A stretch of 64,000 nt of DNA from JAJDXO01 sp965221855 (GTDB lineage Bacteria; Pseudomonadota; Alphaproteobacteria; Rhodospirillales; UBA2165), in contig CBDCSV010000006.1 in assembly GCA_965221855.1 (NCBI GenBank), positions 496,001 through 560,000 on the forward strand. The letters are read 5' to 3'. Each line of letters begins with the position of its first letter. Within the stretch, counting starts at the first letter, position 1. The translations under genes and the position numbers were made by a program. Shown in pieces: positions 1-8,592 of the stretch. The notes under the pieces were generated by a model. It saw only the letters and a list, made by a program, of their open reading frames with translations, ran no database searches and was not told the origin of the DNA.

Positions 1-1005
1 GGCCTCTTCGAGGATCGACCAGCCGGTTTCCGCCTCGGCCTCCCGCTGCCGCCGGCCCTCCCGCGCCACGCCTTCCAGGTCGTTGAGCGAGTACCGGAAC
101 GCGTCTTCCAGGCGGTCGACGGCGGGGTCGACATCGCCGGGGACGCCCGTATCGATGAGCAGTACGGGGCGGTGCCGGCGGGCCTTGATCGCCGCAAGCA
201 TGGCCGGCTCGTCAATGACATAACGGCGCGTGTTGGTCGCCGTCAGGATGATATCGGATTTTTCGAGCAGGGACGGCAGCCGATCAAAATCGTCCACATG
301 GCAGTTCAGGGAGGTCGCCGCGTCTTCGGCGCGCTGCAGGTTCGAATGAATGACCGTGAGGTCCTTGAGACCGGCCCGCCGCAGGCTGTCCGCGACCTGT
401 ATGCCGAGCTCCCCGACGCCGATCAGCAGCGCCGAGCAGCCGTCCAGTTTGCCATGCAGGTCGCGTGCGACGCGCACCGTGGCGCCGGCGATGGATGCCG
501 GCCGCTGATCGAATCCCGCGGCCCGGCCGACCTGCTCGGCAACCTCGTAGGCGGCGCTCAGGAGCCGTTGGAGGGCCGGCCCATCCATTCCGAGTTCCGC
601 CGCGCGGCGGTGGCTGGCCCGCAACGCGGAGCGAAGGGCGGGCTCGCCGATGATCAGGCCTTCAAGCGCCGAGGCTTCGGCAAAGACATGCCGGATGGCC
701 TTCTCGTCGGTGATGACGTAGAGCTGCTCCTCGGCCTCCGCCCTGCTCAAGCCCGCCCGGTCGGCCAATATCCGGGCGACGTCCGGGGCGATGGATTCGC
801 AGTCGTCATGCAGCGCCAGCACCTCCACCCGGTCATCGGTGGACAGGTAGAGCGCTTCGCGGATATCGGCTTCCCGCAACTGGTCGGCCAGCCCCGGCAA
901 GGCACCCTCGTCCATGTGCAGCCTGTCGCGCACCGACATGGTGGATGACCGGTGATCGGCCCCGATAATGAGCGGTTTGACGATGGAGATGTCTGCCTCG
1001 TTCAT
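1..1005 (-). CDS. Glutamyl-tRNA reductase homologue lacking the catalytic cysteine (partial, 3' end outside window)
   Basis: I translated the minus strand directly: 335 codons are visible from ATG at 1005 to the window edge. The GluTR fold is recognisable in order: N-terminal catalytic domain, a Rossmann-type GVGELG loop at residues 196-201, and a late segment ending IDTGVPGDVDPAV. Real GluTRs carry the nucleophilic cysteine in a STCNR-type motif. Here residues 55-61 read STDDRVE, so Asp57 replaces it. The usual GEPQILGQ motif has become GEPALRSA (120-127). The start is 17 nt after the hisS stop, suggesting one transcript. Alphaproteobacteria normally make 5-aminolevulinate with ALA synthase (known), so loss of activity would be tolerated. 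I infer a non-catalytic or repurposed homologue. The family call is firm; any function is not. Confidence 0.85.
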   Translation of the reverse strand, partial: MNEADISIVKPLIIGADHRSSTMSVRDRLHMDEGALPGLADQLREADIREALYLSTDDRVEVLALHDDCESIAPDVARILADRAGLSRAEAEEQLYVITDEKAIRHVFAEASALEGLIIGEPALRSALRASHRRAAELGMDGPALQRLLSAAYEVAEQVGRAAGFDQRPASIAGATVRVARDLHGKLDGCSALLIGVGELGIQVADSLRRAGLKDLTVIHSNLQRAEDAATSLNCHVDDFDRLPSLLEKSDIILTATNTRRYVIDEPAMLAAIKARRHRPVLLIDTGVPGDVDPAVDRLEDAFRYSLNDLEGVAREGRRQREAEAETGWSILEEA

Positions 1006-1021
1006 TGGCCTGAATCGCCGA

Positions 1022-2269
1022 CTAGCTGCGGTACTTTTCGAGCGGCGCCTGGATGCCGGCCAAGGGTACCTCGGATTGCTCGCCGGAATCCATGTCCCGC
1101 AACGTTACCGTGCCCCGCGCCAATTCGTCGTCGCCCAGCAGCAGCGCCGCAACGGCATCAAGCCTGTCGGCGCGCTTCATACGCCTGGCGAGGTTGCCCG
1201 AGTACCCCATCTCGATGACGAAGCCCGCGGCACGCAAGCCATGGGCGATTTTGATCATCTCCGTGTTGGCGGCGTCGCCGACGGGAATCAGCGCAATCGG
1301 CCGGCGCCGGGGCTCACCGCCCTCGACCAGCAGCGACAGCCGCTCGACGCCCGCGGCCCAGCCGACCCCCGGCGTGGCGGGCCCGCCCATTTGCTCCACC
1401 AGGCCGTCGTAGCGCCCGCCCGCCAGCACGGTACCCTGTGCGCCCAGCGCCGTGGTCGTGAACTCGAAAGCCGTATGGCAGTAGTAGTCGAGACCCCGCA
1501 CCAGGGTTGGATTGAGCGTGTAGGGGATGTCCAGGCTGTCGATCCCCGCCAAGACCTCGTCGAAGAACGAGCGCGAAAAATCGTTCAGGCTGTCCCGGAG
1601 GATCGGGGCATTGGCGACGATTTCCCGGTCCGCCGCGTCCTTCGAATCCAGCACGCGCAAAGGATTGCGGTCGAGCCGCCCGCGGCTGTCCTCGGAGAGC
1701 GCGTCGCGGTGTGAACTGAGATAGTCGACCAGCGTTTCCCTGTAGGCGTGGCGGGTTTCGGCGTCGCCAAGGCTATTGATTTCGAGGGTTACCGCGCCGG
1801 AGAGGCCCAGTTCTCCCAGGAAATTGCAGGCGAGGGAGATGACCTCGATGTCTCCCGTCGGGTTATCGACCCCCATGAGTTCGACGCCGACCTGCCGGAA
1901 TTCGCGCCATCGGCCCTTCTGCGGCCTCTCATAGCGGAACATGGGGCCGCGATAGAAGAATTTGAGCGGCAGGCTCTGCCGGAGACCGTTGGAGATGTAC
2001 GCCCGGGCCACGCCGGCCGTGCCTTCGGGGCGCAGGGTGATCCTGTCGCCCCCCTTGTCCTCGAAGGTGTACATCTCCTTGGTGACGATGTCCGAGGTGT
2101 CGCCCAGTGTCCGGCTGAACACCTCGGTGAATTCAAACACCGGTGTGGTGATCTCGCCGTAGCCGAATCGCTCGGCCACATGGTACGCGGTTTCCTCGAC
2201 CCGCCGGTAACGCCGGTTGTCGTCGGGGAGAATGTCGTGGGTTCCGCGGACGGGGTTCAAGCTGGGCAT
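1022..2269 (-). CDS. hisS: Histidyl-tRNA synthetase
   Basis: Class II aminoacyl-tRNA synthetase of 415 aa, charging tRNA-His in the cytoplasm. It starts MPSLNPVRGTHDILP, the typical HisS N-terminus. Class II motif 2 is at residues 111-121 (FRYERPQKGRW), preceded by the substrate-binding segment DRITLRPEGT near 75-84. The histidine-specific VRGLDYY motif lies in the middle of the protein, and a C-terminal anticodon-binding domain follows. Length is normal. It is followed after 16 nt by the GluTR-like gene and preceded by a rodZ-like gene, a common alphaproteobacterial neighbourhood, although ispG, often found between rodZ and hisS, is absent here. Confidence 0.97.
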   Translation of the reverse strand: MPSLNPVRGTHDILPDDNRRYRRVEETAYHVAERFGYGEITTPVFEFTEVFSRTLGDTSDIVTKEMYTFEDKGGDRITLRPEGTAGVARAYISNGLRQSLPLKFFYRGPMFRYERPQKGRWREFRQVGVELMGVDNPTGDIEVISLACNFLGELGLSGAVTLEINSLGDAETRHAYRETLVDYLSSHRDALSEDSRGRLDRNPLRVLDSKDAADREIVANAPILRDSLNDFSRSFFDEVLAGIDSLDIPYTLNPTLVRGLDYYCHTAFEFTTTALGAQGTVLAGGRYDGLVEQMGGPATPGVGWAAGVERLSLLVEGGEPRRRPIALIPVGDAANTEMIKIAHGLRAAGFVIEMGYSGNLARRMKRADRLDAVAALLLGDDELARGTVTLRDMDSGEQSEVPLAGIQAPLEKYRS

Positions 2270-2416
2270 CGGGGTTCCTTCGAATCTAGGCGCGTCTTGT
2301 CATGGGTAGGCGGGTTATAGCCCCGTGAACGCCGAGGTGCCAGACATGGGCAAACCGGGGCAAGCCGGTGACGGCGCGCCGCCCGGCGGACGCTCGGCAA
2401 TCTGCGGCAAGGATAG

Positions 2417-3784
2417 CTATTCGACGACGGCGGTGCCGTCTTTGAGGCGGTCGGGTTCCAATGCGACGTGGCGCCGGACGGTGCCGGGACCGCCAATGGA
2501 GGGCACCGCCTCGCCGTCCACGGTAATCTCCAGCGCGCCCGCATTGCCGGTCATCAATACCAGGCCCGGCCGATTGGGAACCTCGTAGACATCACCCACC
2601 TTGAGAAGCCGGGTCATGATCGACCGGTTCTCCGTATCGTCGCGCACCTGAACCCAGCTCGCGATCTTGGCGCGGACAACGATGCGGGGTTCCTCTTCGG
2701 CTGCCGCGGACGCGGGCGTTTCGTCGGCGGCCGCCGGCTGCACGGCGGCGATCTGCGTTTCCGCCGGTTCGGTGGCCGGTTGGCCGGTATCGTTCAGCGC
2801 CACCTGGGTCGGGTCGGGTTCCGGCGCCGGCCCGCTGGCCGCAGGGGTGTCCGGCATCGCCGGCGGTTCGGGCACCGTCGCGGCGCCCGCTTGAGCCGTC
2901 TCGGCGGCCGGTTCGGCGCCCGCTTCGGCGGTTTCGGCCGTTTCGGCCTCGGGCTTGGGCTCCGTGTCGCCCGCCGGGGCCGCTTCGACGGCTTCCGGGT
3001 TCGCGGCGGGTGCCGTCTCGGAGGCTGTTGCATCCCTCTCCACCGCCGGCGGCGGCGCCGGGATCTCGACGGCCTCGGTCACTTCCGGCGGCGCGGGTTC
3101 CGCCGATGGTTCAACCGCCGCCTCGGGGACGGAAGCGACGACGACGGGCGTCTCCACCGGCTCAGGGGTGGCGCTCGGCGCATCGGAAGAGGCCGGCGCC
3201 GCGGCGAGCGTCGTTTCCGTCACCTCGGGGTCGGCTATGGGACTTTCGGCGGTTTCCGGCGCATCGGAGACCGGTTGCACGCTGGCGGCGTTCGCCGCGG
3301 CCGCCGGTGCGGTTTCCTGAACGGCCTCGGGCTGAAGCCGGGACGGCACGGGTGTGACCACTTCGGCGACGAAACGGTCCTGGGTCGACAGGAAATACCA
3401 GCCGCCGTAGCCAAGCGCGGCGACCAGAACACCGACCATCAGTACGGCGCCCCGCGGCATCCCGTGTTGGGGGATGAAGGAGGGTAAGCCGAGGTCCGCG
3501 GGCTTGTCGGGAACGCTGGATTCTTCCTTGAACCGGCGTATGACGTCCTCGCCGTCCAAACCCAAATACTCGGCATAGCCGCGAACGAAACCGACCGCAT
3601 AGGCGTGACCCGGCAGATCGTCAAAACGGTCTTCCTCGATGGCTTCGATGTACACACGGCGAATTCGGAGAGTTGCGGCGATATCCTCCGGCTCCTCGCC
3701 GCGCCGGAGCCGTGATGCCCGAAGCAGCGCGCCAATCCCGCCGCCGGTTTTCATCTTTTGGGGAAGATCCGAGTGCGTGTCCAC
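2417..3784 (-). CDS. RodZ-like cytoskeletal HTH membrane protein
   Basis: Protein of 455 aa with the RodZ layout: a Cro/CI-type helix-turn-helix at about residues 15-85 (GIGALLRASRLRRGEEPEDIA), one membrane span at about 112-133 (GAVLMVGVLVAALGYGGWYF), a long Ala/Pro/Glu-rich linker to about residue 365, and a C-terminal beta domain of the DUF4115 type. RodZ links MreB to the cell-wall elongation machinery, with the HTH in the cytoplasm and the C-terminus in the periplasm. The listed start is GTG; an internal ATG at 3754 (MKTGGGIGALL) is an equally plausible start. The linker is highly repetitive and GC-rich, which produces long false ORFs on the other strand. Confidence 0.85.
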   Translation of the reverse strand: MDTHSDLPQKMKTGGGIGALLRASRLRRGEEPEDIAATLRIRRVYIEAIEEDRFDDLPGHAYAVGFVRGYAEYLGLDGEDVIRRFKEESSVPDKPADLGLPSFIPQHGMPRGAVLMVGVLVAALGYGGWYFLSTQDRFVAEVVTPVPSRLQPEAVQETAPAAAANAASVQPVSDAPETAESPIADPEVTETTLAAAPASSDAPSATPEPVETPVVVASVPEAAVEPSAEPAPPEVTEAVEIPAPPPAVERDATASETAPAANPEAVEAAPAGDTEPKPEAETAETAEAGAEPAAETAQAGAATVPEPPAMPDTPAASGPAPEPDPTQVALNDTGQPATEPAETQIAAVQPAAADETPASAAAEEEPRIVVRAKIASWVQVRDDTENRSIMTRLLKVGDVYEVPNRPGLVLMTGNAGALEITVDGEAVPSIGGPGTVRRHVALEPDRLKDGTAVVE

Positions 3785-3981
3785 GGTGCCGAGCCCCTTG
3801 ACTGTTCGCCTCCTATGCGCGACCGAGAATCATCAAGGCCGTCCCGCCTTGGGCGGACCGGCTGCCCGCTTCGCGGCGCAAAAACGACAAGAATTGAGTA
3901 ACGCCAATACTTGCGAGAATCTACCGCCATCGAGTCATGAGTACAAGTTTTCTCTATGGTTCACGGCTCGGGGATGATTCC
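3785..3981. other. Intergenic region between ptsP and rodZ-like gene
   Basis: A 197-bp spacer with lower GC than its flanks (an AT-rich stretch around 3890-3970). It must hold the rodZ promoter and any ptsP terminator, but I see no convincing hairpin or promoter match. Confidence 0.4.
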
Positions 3982-6255
3982 TCAAATCATCACGCCATGA
4001 TCAATTGCGAATTCCCGGAGCTTTTCGCGAAGACTGTGTACGGGCATGGATTGCAGCGTTTGGATGTATTTCGAGATATCGCCGTAGTTCAGGCTGCGGA
4101 TCATGGTCTTGACCGGTCCGATGAATGACGGCGCCATGGAAAGGCTGCGAAATCCGACACCGATCAGCGCCATGGCGTCCAGGGGCCGGCCCGCCATTTC
4201 CCCGCACAGGCTGATCGGAGTCTCGACGTCGTCGCACCGCGCGGCAAGTCCGCCCAGGAACGACAGGCCCGCCGGCGAAAGCGCGTCGTAGCGATCGGCG
4301 ATCCGCGGGCTTCCGCGGTCACTGGCGAACAAGAACTGAAACAGGTCGTTGCTGCCGACCGAGATGAAATCAACCCGTTCCAGCAACGCATCGAACTGAA
4401 ACGCGAGCGCCGGAACCTCGAGCATGGTGCCGACATGCAGGTGTTTCGGCAGCGGCCGGTTGCGTTTTTCGGCACGTTCGAGTTCACGATCCAGGAGCGC
4501 GCGCGCGGCATCGAACTCCGAAACTTCCGTGATCATCGGAAACATCAGCGACAGGTCGCGGTCTCCCGCGGCCCGGATGAGGGCGCGGAACTGGTGCCTG
4601 ATGAGAACCGGCTGATCGAGCGCCACCCGGATCGCCCGCCAGCCCATGGCCGGATTTTCTTCGTCGAAACTGCTCCAATAGGGCAGGCTCTTGTCGCCGC
4701 CGATGTCGAGGGTACGGAAGATCACCGGCTTCCCGTCGCTCAGGTCCAGCACCCGCTCGTAGAGCGCCGATTGCCGGTCGACGTCGGGATACTTGCTGCT
4801 TTCCATGAACGGGATTTCGGTCCGGAACAGGCCGATACCGTCCGCGCCGGTCTCCTCCAGGCTCTGCAGGTCGGCGAACAGGCCCGCGTTGATGTTGAGC
4901 GAGATGGTGACCCCGTCCTTGGTCTCGGCCGGAACGTTGCGGAGCGAGGCATACGCCGCCACACGCTGGGCGCGGACGCGGAGAGTTTCGGCAAACGCCT
5001 GCTGGACGTCCTCCGCCGGGCGGATATGGGCTTCCGCCTCGTCGGCATCCACGATGATGATGTCGCCGGGCTCGACATTGTCGAGCAGGTCGGTGGCCCG
5101 CCCGATCACCGGAATGTCGAGGGCGCGGGCGACGATGGCGACATGGGTGGTCGCCGAGCCTTCCTCGAGGACCAGGCCGCGCAGCCGGGTCCGGTCGTAA
5201 TCGAGAAGCTGCGCCGGACCCATGTTGCGGGCGACGAGGATGATATTTTCGGGGAGCTCCCATTCGGCGCCGATGTCGTCTCCCTCGGTTCCGGTCAGAT
5301 GCTGGAGCAGGCGATTGGCGAGGTCCTCGAGGTCGTGCAGCCGCTCGCGCAAATAGGGGTCCCGCTGATTCCGGAACCGGGCGCGGGTGTCGTTATGGAC
5401 CTTTTCCACCGCCGCTTCGGCCGTCAGGCCGCTGTCGATCGCTTCGCCGATTCTGGCGAGCCACCCCGCATCCTCGGCGAACATGCGGTAGGTTTCCAGA
5501 ATGTCCCGGTGTTCGCCGCCGTTCGCCACGTCGGTCGCCTGGAGCATGGCGTCGATGGCGCCGTGCATTTCGTCGACCGCTTCCCTCAGGCGCTGCTGCT
5601 CTTCTTCCGGATTGTCCGAAACCAGTCTTTCGATGACGAACCGGGGCTCGTGAAGAACCGCTTCGCCCATGGCGACGCCCGCGTTCAGCCTGACGCCCGC
5701 GATGGTGACCGGCAGCAGCGACGCTCCCTCGACGGCGTGCAGTTCCTCGGCGCTGATCAGCTCGCCGGCGGCGATCAGTTCGGCGATCACCATGGCGACC
5801 GTCTCGAGGGTCTCGGCCTCTTCGTCGGTGTAGTGGCGCTGGGTCCGGTTCTGCACCGCCAGAACCCCCTGAACCCGGCCGCCGCGGAGGATCGGGACGC
5901 CCATCAGCGAGTTGTAGATCTCTTCGCCGGTCTCCGGCCGATAGGCGAATTTCGGGTGGCTCTGCGCATCGGAAATCGCCATGGGACGGGCGTTGGCGGC
6001 GATGGTGCCGACCAGTCCCTCGCCCACTTGAAGGCGGGTATTGTGGACCGCCGAGGGTTCGAGGCCGGTCGCGGCGAAAAGCTCCAGCACTTCGCCGGCC
6101 CGCAGGACATAGATCGAGCACACCTCGGCGACGAGGTCGGTGGCGATGATGCCGACGATCTTGTCGAGACGCTCCTGGGCCGAGCCTTCACCCGCCATGG
6201 TGTCGCGAAGGCGCGCCAATAAACGTCGGGAACCTGTGATCGGTGCTCGTGCCAT
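3982..6255 (-). CDS. ptsP: GAF-domain PEP-protein phosphotransferase (EI-Ntr)
   Basis: First enzyme of the nitrogen PTS: it takes phosphate from phosphoenolpyruvate and passes it to NPr. From ATG 6255 (MARAPITGSRRLL) it has 757 aa. An N-terminal GAF domain (about 20-165) is followed by the enzyme I swivelling domain with the phosphorylated histidine in SATTHVAIVAR (His about 371), then the PEP-binding TIM barrel with GIGLFRTEIPFM, VGSNDLFQF and the catalytic cysteine in SLCGEMAGRP. I reject the longer reading to 6474: ATG 6255 is preceded by an AGGAAA sequence and begins at the usual family N-terminus. In related genomes lysC sits directly upstream; here about 3.2 kb of accessory DNA separates them. 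Confidence 0.93.
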   Translation of the reverse strand: MARAPITGSRRLLARLRDTMAGEGSAQERLDKIVGIIATDLVAEVCSIYVLRAGEVLELFAATGLEPSAVHNTRLQVGEGLVGTIAANARPMAISDAQSHPKFAYRPETGEEIYNSLMGVPILRGGRVQGVLAVQNRTQRHYTDEEAETLETVAMVIAELIAAGELISAEELHAVEGASLLPVTIAGVRLNAGVAMGEAVLHEPRFVIERLVSDNPEEEQQRLREAVDEMHGAIDAMLQATDVANGGEHRDILETYRMFAEDAGWLARIGEAIDSGLTAEAAVEKVHNDTRARFRNQRDPYLRERLHDLEDLANRLLQHLTGTEGDDIGAEWELPENIILVARNMGPAQLLDYDRTRLRGLVLEEGSATTHVAIVARALDIPVIGRATDLLDNVEPGDIIIVDADEAEAHIRPAEDVQQAFAETLRVRAQRVAAYASLRNVPAETKDGVTISLNINAGLFADLQSLEETGADGIGLFRTEIPFMESSKYPDVDRQSALYERVLDLSDGKPVIFRTLDIGGDKSLPYWSSFDEENPAMGWRAIRVALDQPVLIRHQFRALIRAAGDRDLSLMFPMITEVSEFDAARALLDRELERAEKRNRPLPKHLHVGTMLEVPALAFQFDALLERVDFISVGSNDLFQFLFASDRGSPRIADRYDALSPAGLSFLGGLAARCDDVETPISLCGEMAGRPLDAMALIGVGFRSLSMAPSFIGPVKTMIRSLNYGDISKYIQTLQSMPVHSLREKLREFAIDHGVMI

Positions 6256-6587
6256 TTTCCTACCTGCGTGGGGTGCGCGGCCAGCGCGCCCAAGGGCGTC
6301 CCTGCCGCGCTTCCTGACCGCCTGAACCGTCGCGCGATGAAAGCCGTTCTTCAAACGGCATTTGGCCGGGGCGGCGCTTGAGCGGCAGCGCCCGCCGCGC
6401 ACCCGCGGAGACGGTCCCCGAACCGCCGCCCGGCTTTCGGGCGGCACTATAGGTAGCGCGAGGTTACAGATCAATGCATGAAGGCATGCGCGCCGGCGGC
6501 GTCACCTGCCCGGTCCGTACCGGCGTCCGTGTCGGTTCCTGCGTTGCCGCCACGCCGCGGAGGACGCGGCACACGCTCGCAACGCAG
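6256..6587. other. Non-coding junction between ptsP and accessory cluster
   Basis: Some 330 bp without a convincing gene. It should contain the ptsP promoter. The left boundary of the material inserted between lysC and ptsP probably lies here, but I found no direct repeat or tRNA fragment marking it. Confidence 0.35.
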
Positions 6588-7580
6588 CTAGTCGAGCCGC
6601 AACCCGTGGTGCTTGTCGTAATCCGTCCGGTCCACAACCAGCGCCACGGCATGGGAGTCGGATGGATGGCAGCATGTCTGAACCTCCCGGACATGCGGCT
6701 GACTTGCCAAGAGAACGCGAGCCACGTCCGGGTCCGTCCCTTGGGGCAGTACGAAGACCAGCCGCCAAGGACCTTCCTTGTCCCAGTGGTGCAGGTCCGC
6801 ATGTTCGTCGCTAGCAGCAAAATCGGCCGTCTCTATCCCGCGCACCACTGAAACCCGGCCCACTCGCTCGACCAGCGGGTCCAAGGCGGCAGCAAAGGAC
6901 CGCGCTGCCCGTTCCTCTACTATTGAGCTGTAGTCGCGCCAGTCATCTTTTTCGGTGCCCCTTGGCACAAGATCGATACCTTCTTCGACCGCCCGGCCAC
7001 TGCGGCAGAAGTCGAGCAAGTTGAAATAGCGCCCAACGCGCACATGGTGCGCCCGTAGTTTCTGCGGCTTTCCTGGGTAATGGCTCCCGCATTTCTTTGC
7101 GTCGTCACGCTTGAAGGTCACACACACGAATTCGGTTCTCGGATAGCTCATGACCCGGTCGAGGCAGCCGTCGATGGCATTTGTGCTCAACACTGCCTTT
7201 CTGAGGTCACTTCCTCTCGTTCCCTCGTCCACCAGACTGTAGAGCGCGATGTCCACCGTCGCCTCGCCTCCGGTCCAGCGGTGCTTCTTGGAGCCGCTCC
7301 CGAGGTGACCTGACTTGGACGGAAAGACCGACTTTGGCCAAAACGCGTCTGCCACGGAGATCGGGCCGAAGCGCTTGTCCAACATCAGGGGTTCCAGCAG
7401 ATCGTTGCAAAGACCCCTGGCCAGCGCATCATGCTCGTCGTTCCAAACCTTATCGAATTGCAGCCGCTGCCTTTCACGCGATCCGGGTTGCCGGTAGACC
7501 TCGTGGTCAGCCAAAAAATCCAGCAGGATGAAATGTTTCGACAGTCGCGTCGTTTTCCAACAGGTCAGTCCCTCGTTCAT
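6588..7580 (-). CDS. Uncharacterised protein with an internally duplicated, M15-peptidase-like module
   Basis: From ATG 7580 the product has 330 aa; an in-frame GTG at 7631 would add 17 residues. Two halves resemble each other. Residues 16-80 run HFILLDF, EHDALARG, LLEPL, FGPISVADAF; residues 185-248 run YFNLLDF, VEERAARS, ALDPL, GRVSVVRG. The first half continues to H100, a GGEA segment (104-107) and D110 followed by IAL, which recalls the H-x2-G-x-A-x-D zinc motif of M15 peptidases with altered spacing. The second half has H264-H265-W266. The M15 link is my inference; spacing differs from active enzymes, so this may be a degenerate binding fold. No signal peptide. It lies in the accessory segment between ptsP and lysC, and nothing here shows what it does. 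Confidence 0.6.
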   Translation of the reverse strand: MNEGLTCWKTTRLSKHFILLDFLADHEVYRQPGSRERQRLQFDKVWNDEHDALARGLCNDLLEPLMLDKRFGPISVADAFWPKSVFPSKSGHLGSGSKKHRWTGGEATVDIALYSLVDEGTRGSDLRKAVLSTNAIDGCLDRVMSYPRTEFVCVTFKRDDAKKCGSHYPGKPQKLRAHHVRVGRYFNLLDFCRSGRAVEEGIDLVPRGTEKDDWRDYSSIVEERAARSFAAALDPLVERVGRVSVVRGIETADFAASDEHADLHHWDKEGPWRLVFVLPQGTDPDVARVLLASQPHVREVQTCCHPSDSHAVALVVDRTDYDKHHGLRLD

Positions 7581-7659
7581 TATTGTTTCCCGTTCTAGGC
7601 TGGGGTTGGCGGTTTCAGGTTGGGATTGCACCCCGGTGCAACGATACGCGGGAATCTAC

Positions 7660-7941
7660 CTATCCTGCACGAAGAATTCTTGGAAGCGTCCTACGCGCAT
7701 AACCGTTCTCCAAGACTTCCCGACATACGTCAGGAAAGTCTTTACCGAACACCACTTTCCCTTCAAGTCGAGTGTTGTAGGAACGCCAATAATACCAAGT
7801 TGGACGACCATCCGGTGTCGGAAGTCCGCCATTGGTGATGCATATCTCACGAGCATTTTTGCTGTTTCGGAAAACTTGAAGACTCGATAGTCTAGCCAAA
7901 GTAACCTCCGCAATGCGAACCAAGAACTTCCACTCATGCAC
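7660..7941 (-). CDS. Possible small hypothetical protein
   Basis: A 93-aa reading frame starting MHEWKFLVRIAEVTLARLSS in a patch of lower GC than its surroundings. An overlapping frame (7656-7967) is also open. I prefer this one because its residue composition looks more natural, but I recognise no family and see no strong ribosome-binding site. It may equally be decayed DNA. Confidence 0.25.
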   Translation of the reverse strand: MHEWKFLVRIAEVTLARLSSLQVFRNSKNAREICITNGGLPTPDGRPTWYYWRSYNTRLEGKVVFGKDFPDVCREVLENGYARRTLPRILRAG

Positions 7942-8134
7942 GAGTCGGATCGGTAGTCCGCCGTCAATTGGACTTACAGAAAGCAGTGGCGCACTTTAGC
8001 AGAATCCACGTTACGCATCCAAAACCGATCCTCTCGATTAAGAATGCAGCCCTTGCGATTGAAAGTGAACATCTCCCAACCATCAATATACCCAGCCACA
8101 AAGAATGAGGCTCAACTCGTGAATCGTAGGCATT

Positions 8135-8287
8135 GTGGTAGAAGCACTCCTGTTCCGCCGGCACGAGGTGACGCATCCGGGCGGCGCGGCGCTGTTCGTG
8201 AACGGCACCGACGACATCATCTATTTGGGCGACAACGTGGCCCTGCAAGATAGGGAGCGGCGGGAATCATGGAAGACACCACTATAG
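8135..8287 (+). pseudogene. Short coding remnant, 50 codons
   Basis: An open stretch in good high-GC codon usage, beginning at GTG 8135 after an upstream stop and encoding residues such as HPGGAALFVNGTDDIIYLGDN. Its last codons overlap the ATG of the next gene at 8269. It looks like the 3' end of a larger gene cut off by the lower-GC DNA to its left. No family recognised. Confidence 0.3.
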
Positions 8288-8538
8288 CCTGGGTCATTGT
8301 CATCGCTGTGATCCTGGGCTTCATCGTCGGGCTCGTTAAAGCAACCAAGAAATGGATCGACGAGGCGAGAGCAGAAAGAGCAGCACGGGAGGGTTATACA
8401 GACGTGCAAGAGGCCCAGGAAGCACGAGGTGCGGCGAAACAGGAAGCGCGAGCAGCCCGGAACGCGCGGAAATCACTGGAATACGGAATCCGGAGAGCGC
8501 GGAAAGCCCGGAAATATGGAATCTCATCCATACGATAG
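8269..8538 (+). CDS. Small membrane-anchored charged protein
   Basis: An 89-aa product. Residues 6-27 (IAWVIVIAVILGFIVGLVKA) form one membrane helix; the rest is an Arg/Ala/Glu-rich helix likely to form a coiled coil in the cytoplasm. The start overlaps the preceding coding remnant by 19 nt, suggesting coupled translation. No known family. It is followed by a short leader ORF and a HigA-like antitoxin gene on the same strand. Confidence 0.5.
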   Translation: MEDTTIAWVIVIAVILGFIVGLVKATKKWIDEARAERAAREGYTDVQEAQEARGAAKQEARAARNARKSLEYGIRRARKARKYGISSIR

Positions 8539-8553
8539 GCAAGGAGACCCCAC

Positions 8554-8592
8554 ATGCAGACCATCGACCAATTCCTTGCCGGCCATGAATGA
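8554..8592 (+). CDS. Twelve-codon leader ORF overlapping the HigA-like gene
   Basis: Reads MQTIDQFLAGHE then stop, with a good AAGGAG ribosome-binding site at 8541-8546. Its stop overlaps the ATG (8585) of the downstream gene by 8 nt. Either a coupling leader peptide, or the surviving start of a truncated gene that once stood where the toxin of the pair would be expected. Confidence 0.4.
   Translation: MQTIDQFLAGHE

Noticed and set aside
2270..2416. Expected ispG between rodZ and hisS
   Set aside because: The gap is only 147 bp and holds no gene; absence from this spot alone says nothing about the genome.
2468..3487. Arg/Gly-rich plus-strand frame over the rodZ-like gene
   Set aside because: Product of the Ala/Pro/Glu-rich linker read backwards; no start signal.
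4435..6222. A 595-codon plus-strand frame over ptsP
   Set aside because: Antisense shadow of a strongly conserved gene in high-GC DNA.
7964..8248. 94-codon minus-strand ORF
   Set aside because: Odd composition, no start signal, and it runs opposite a better coding remnant at 8135-8287.
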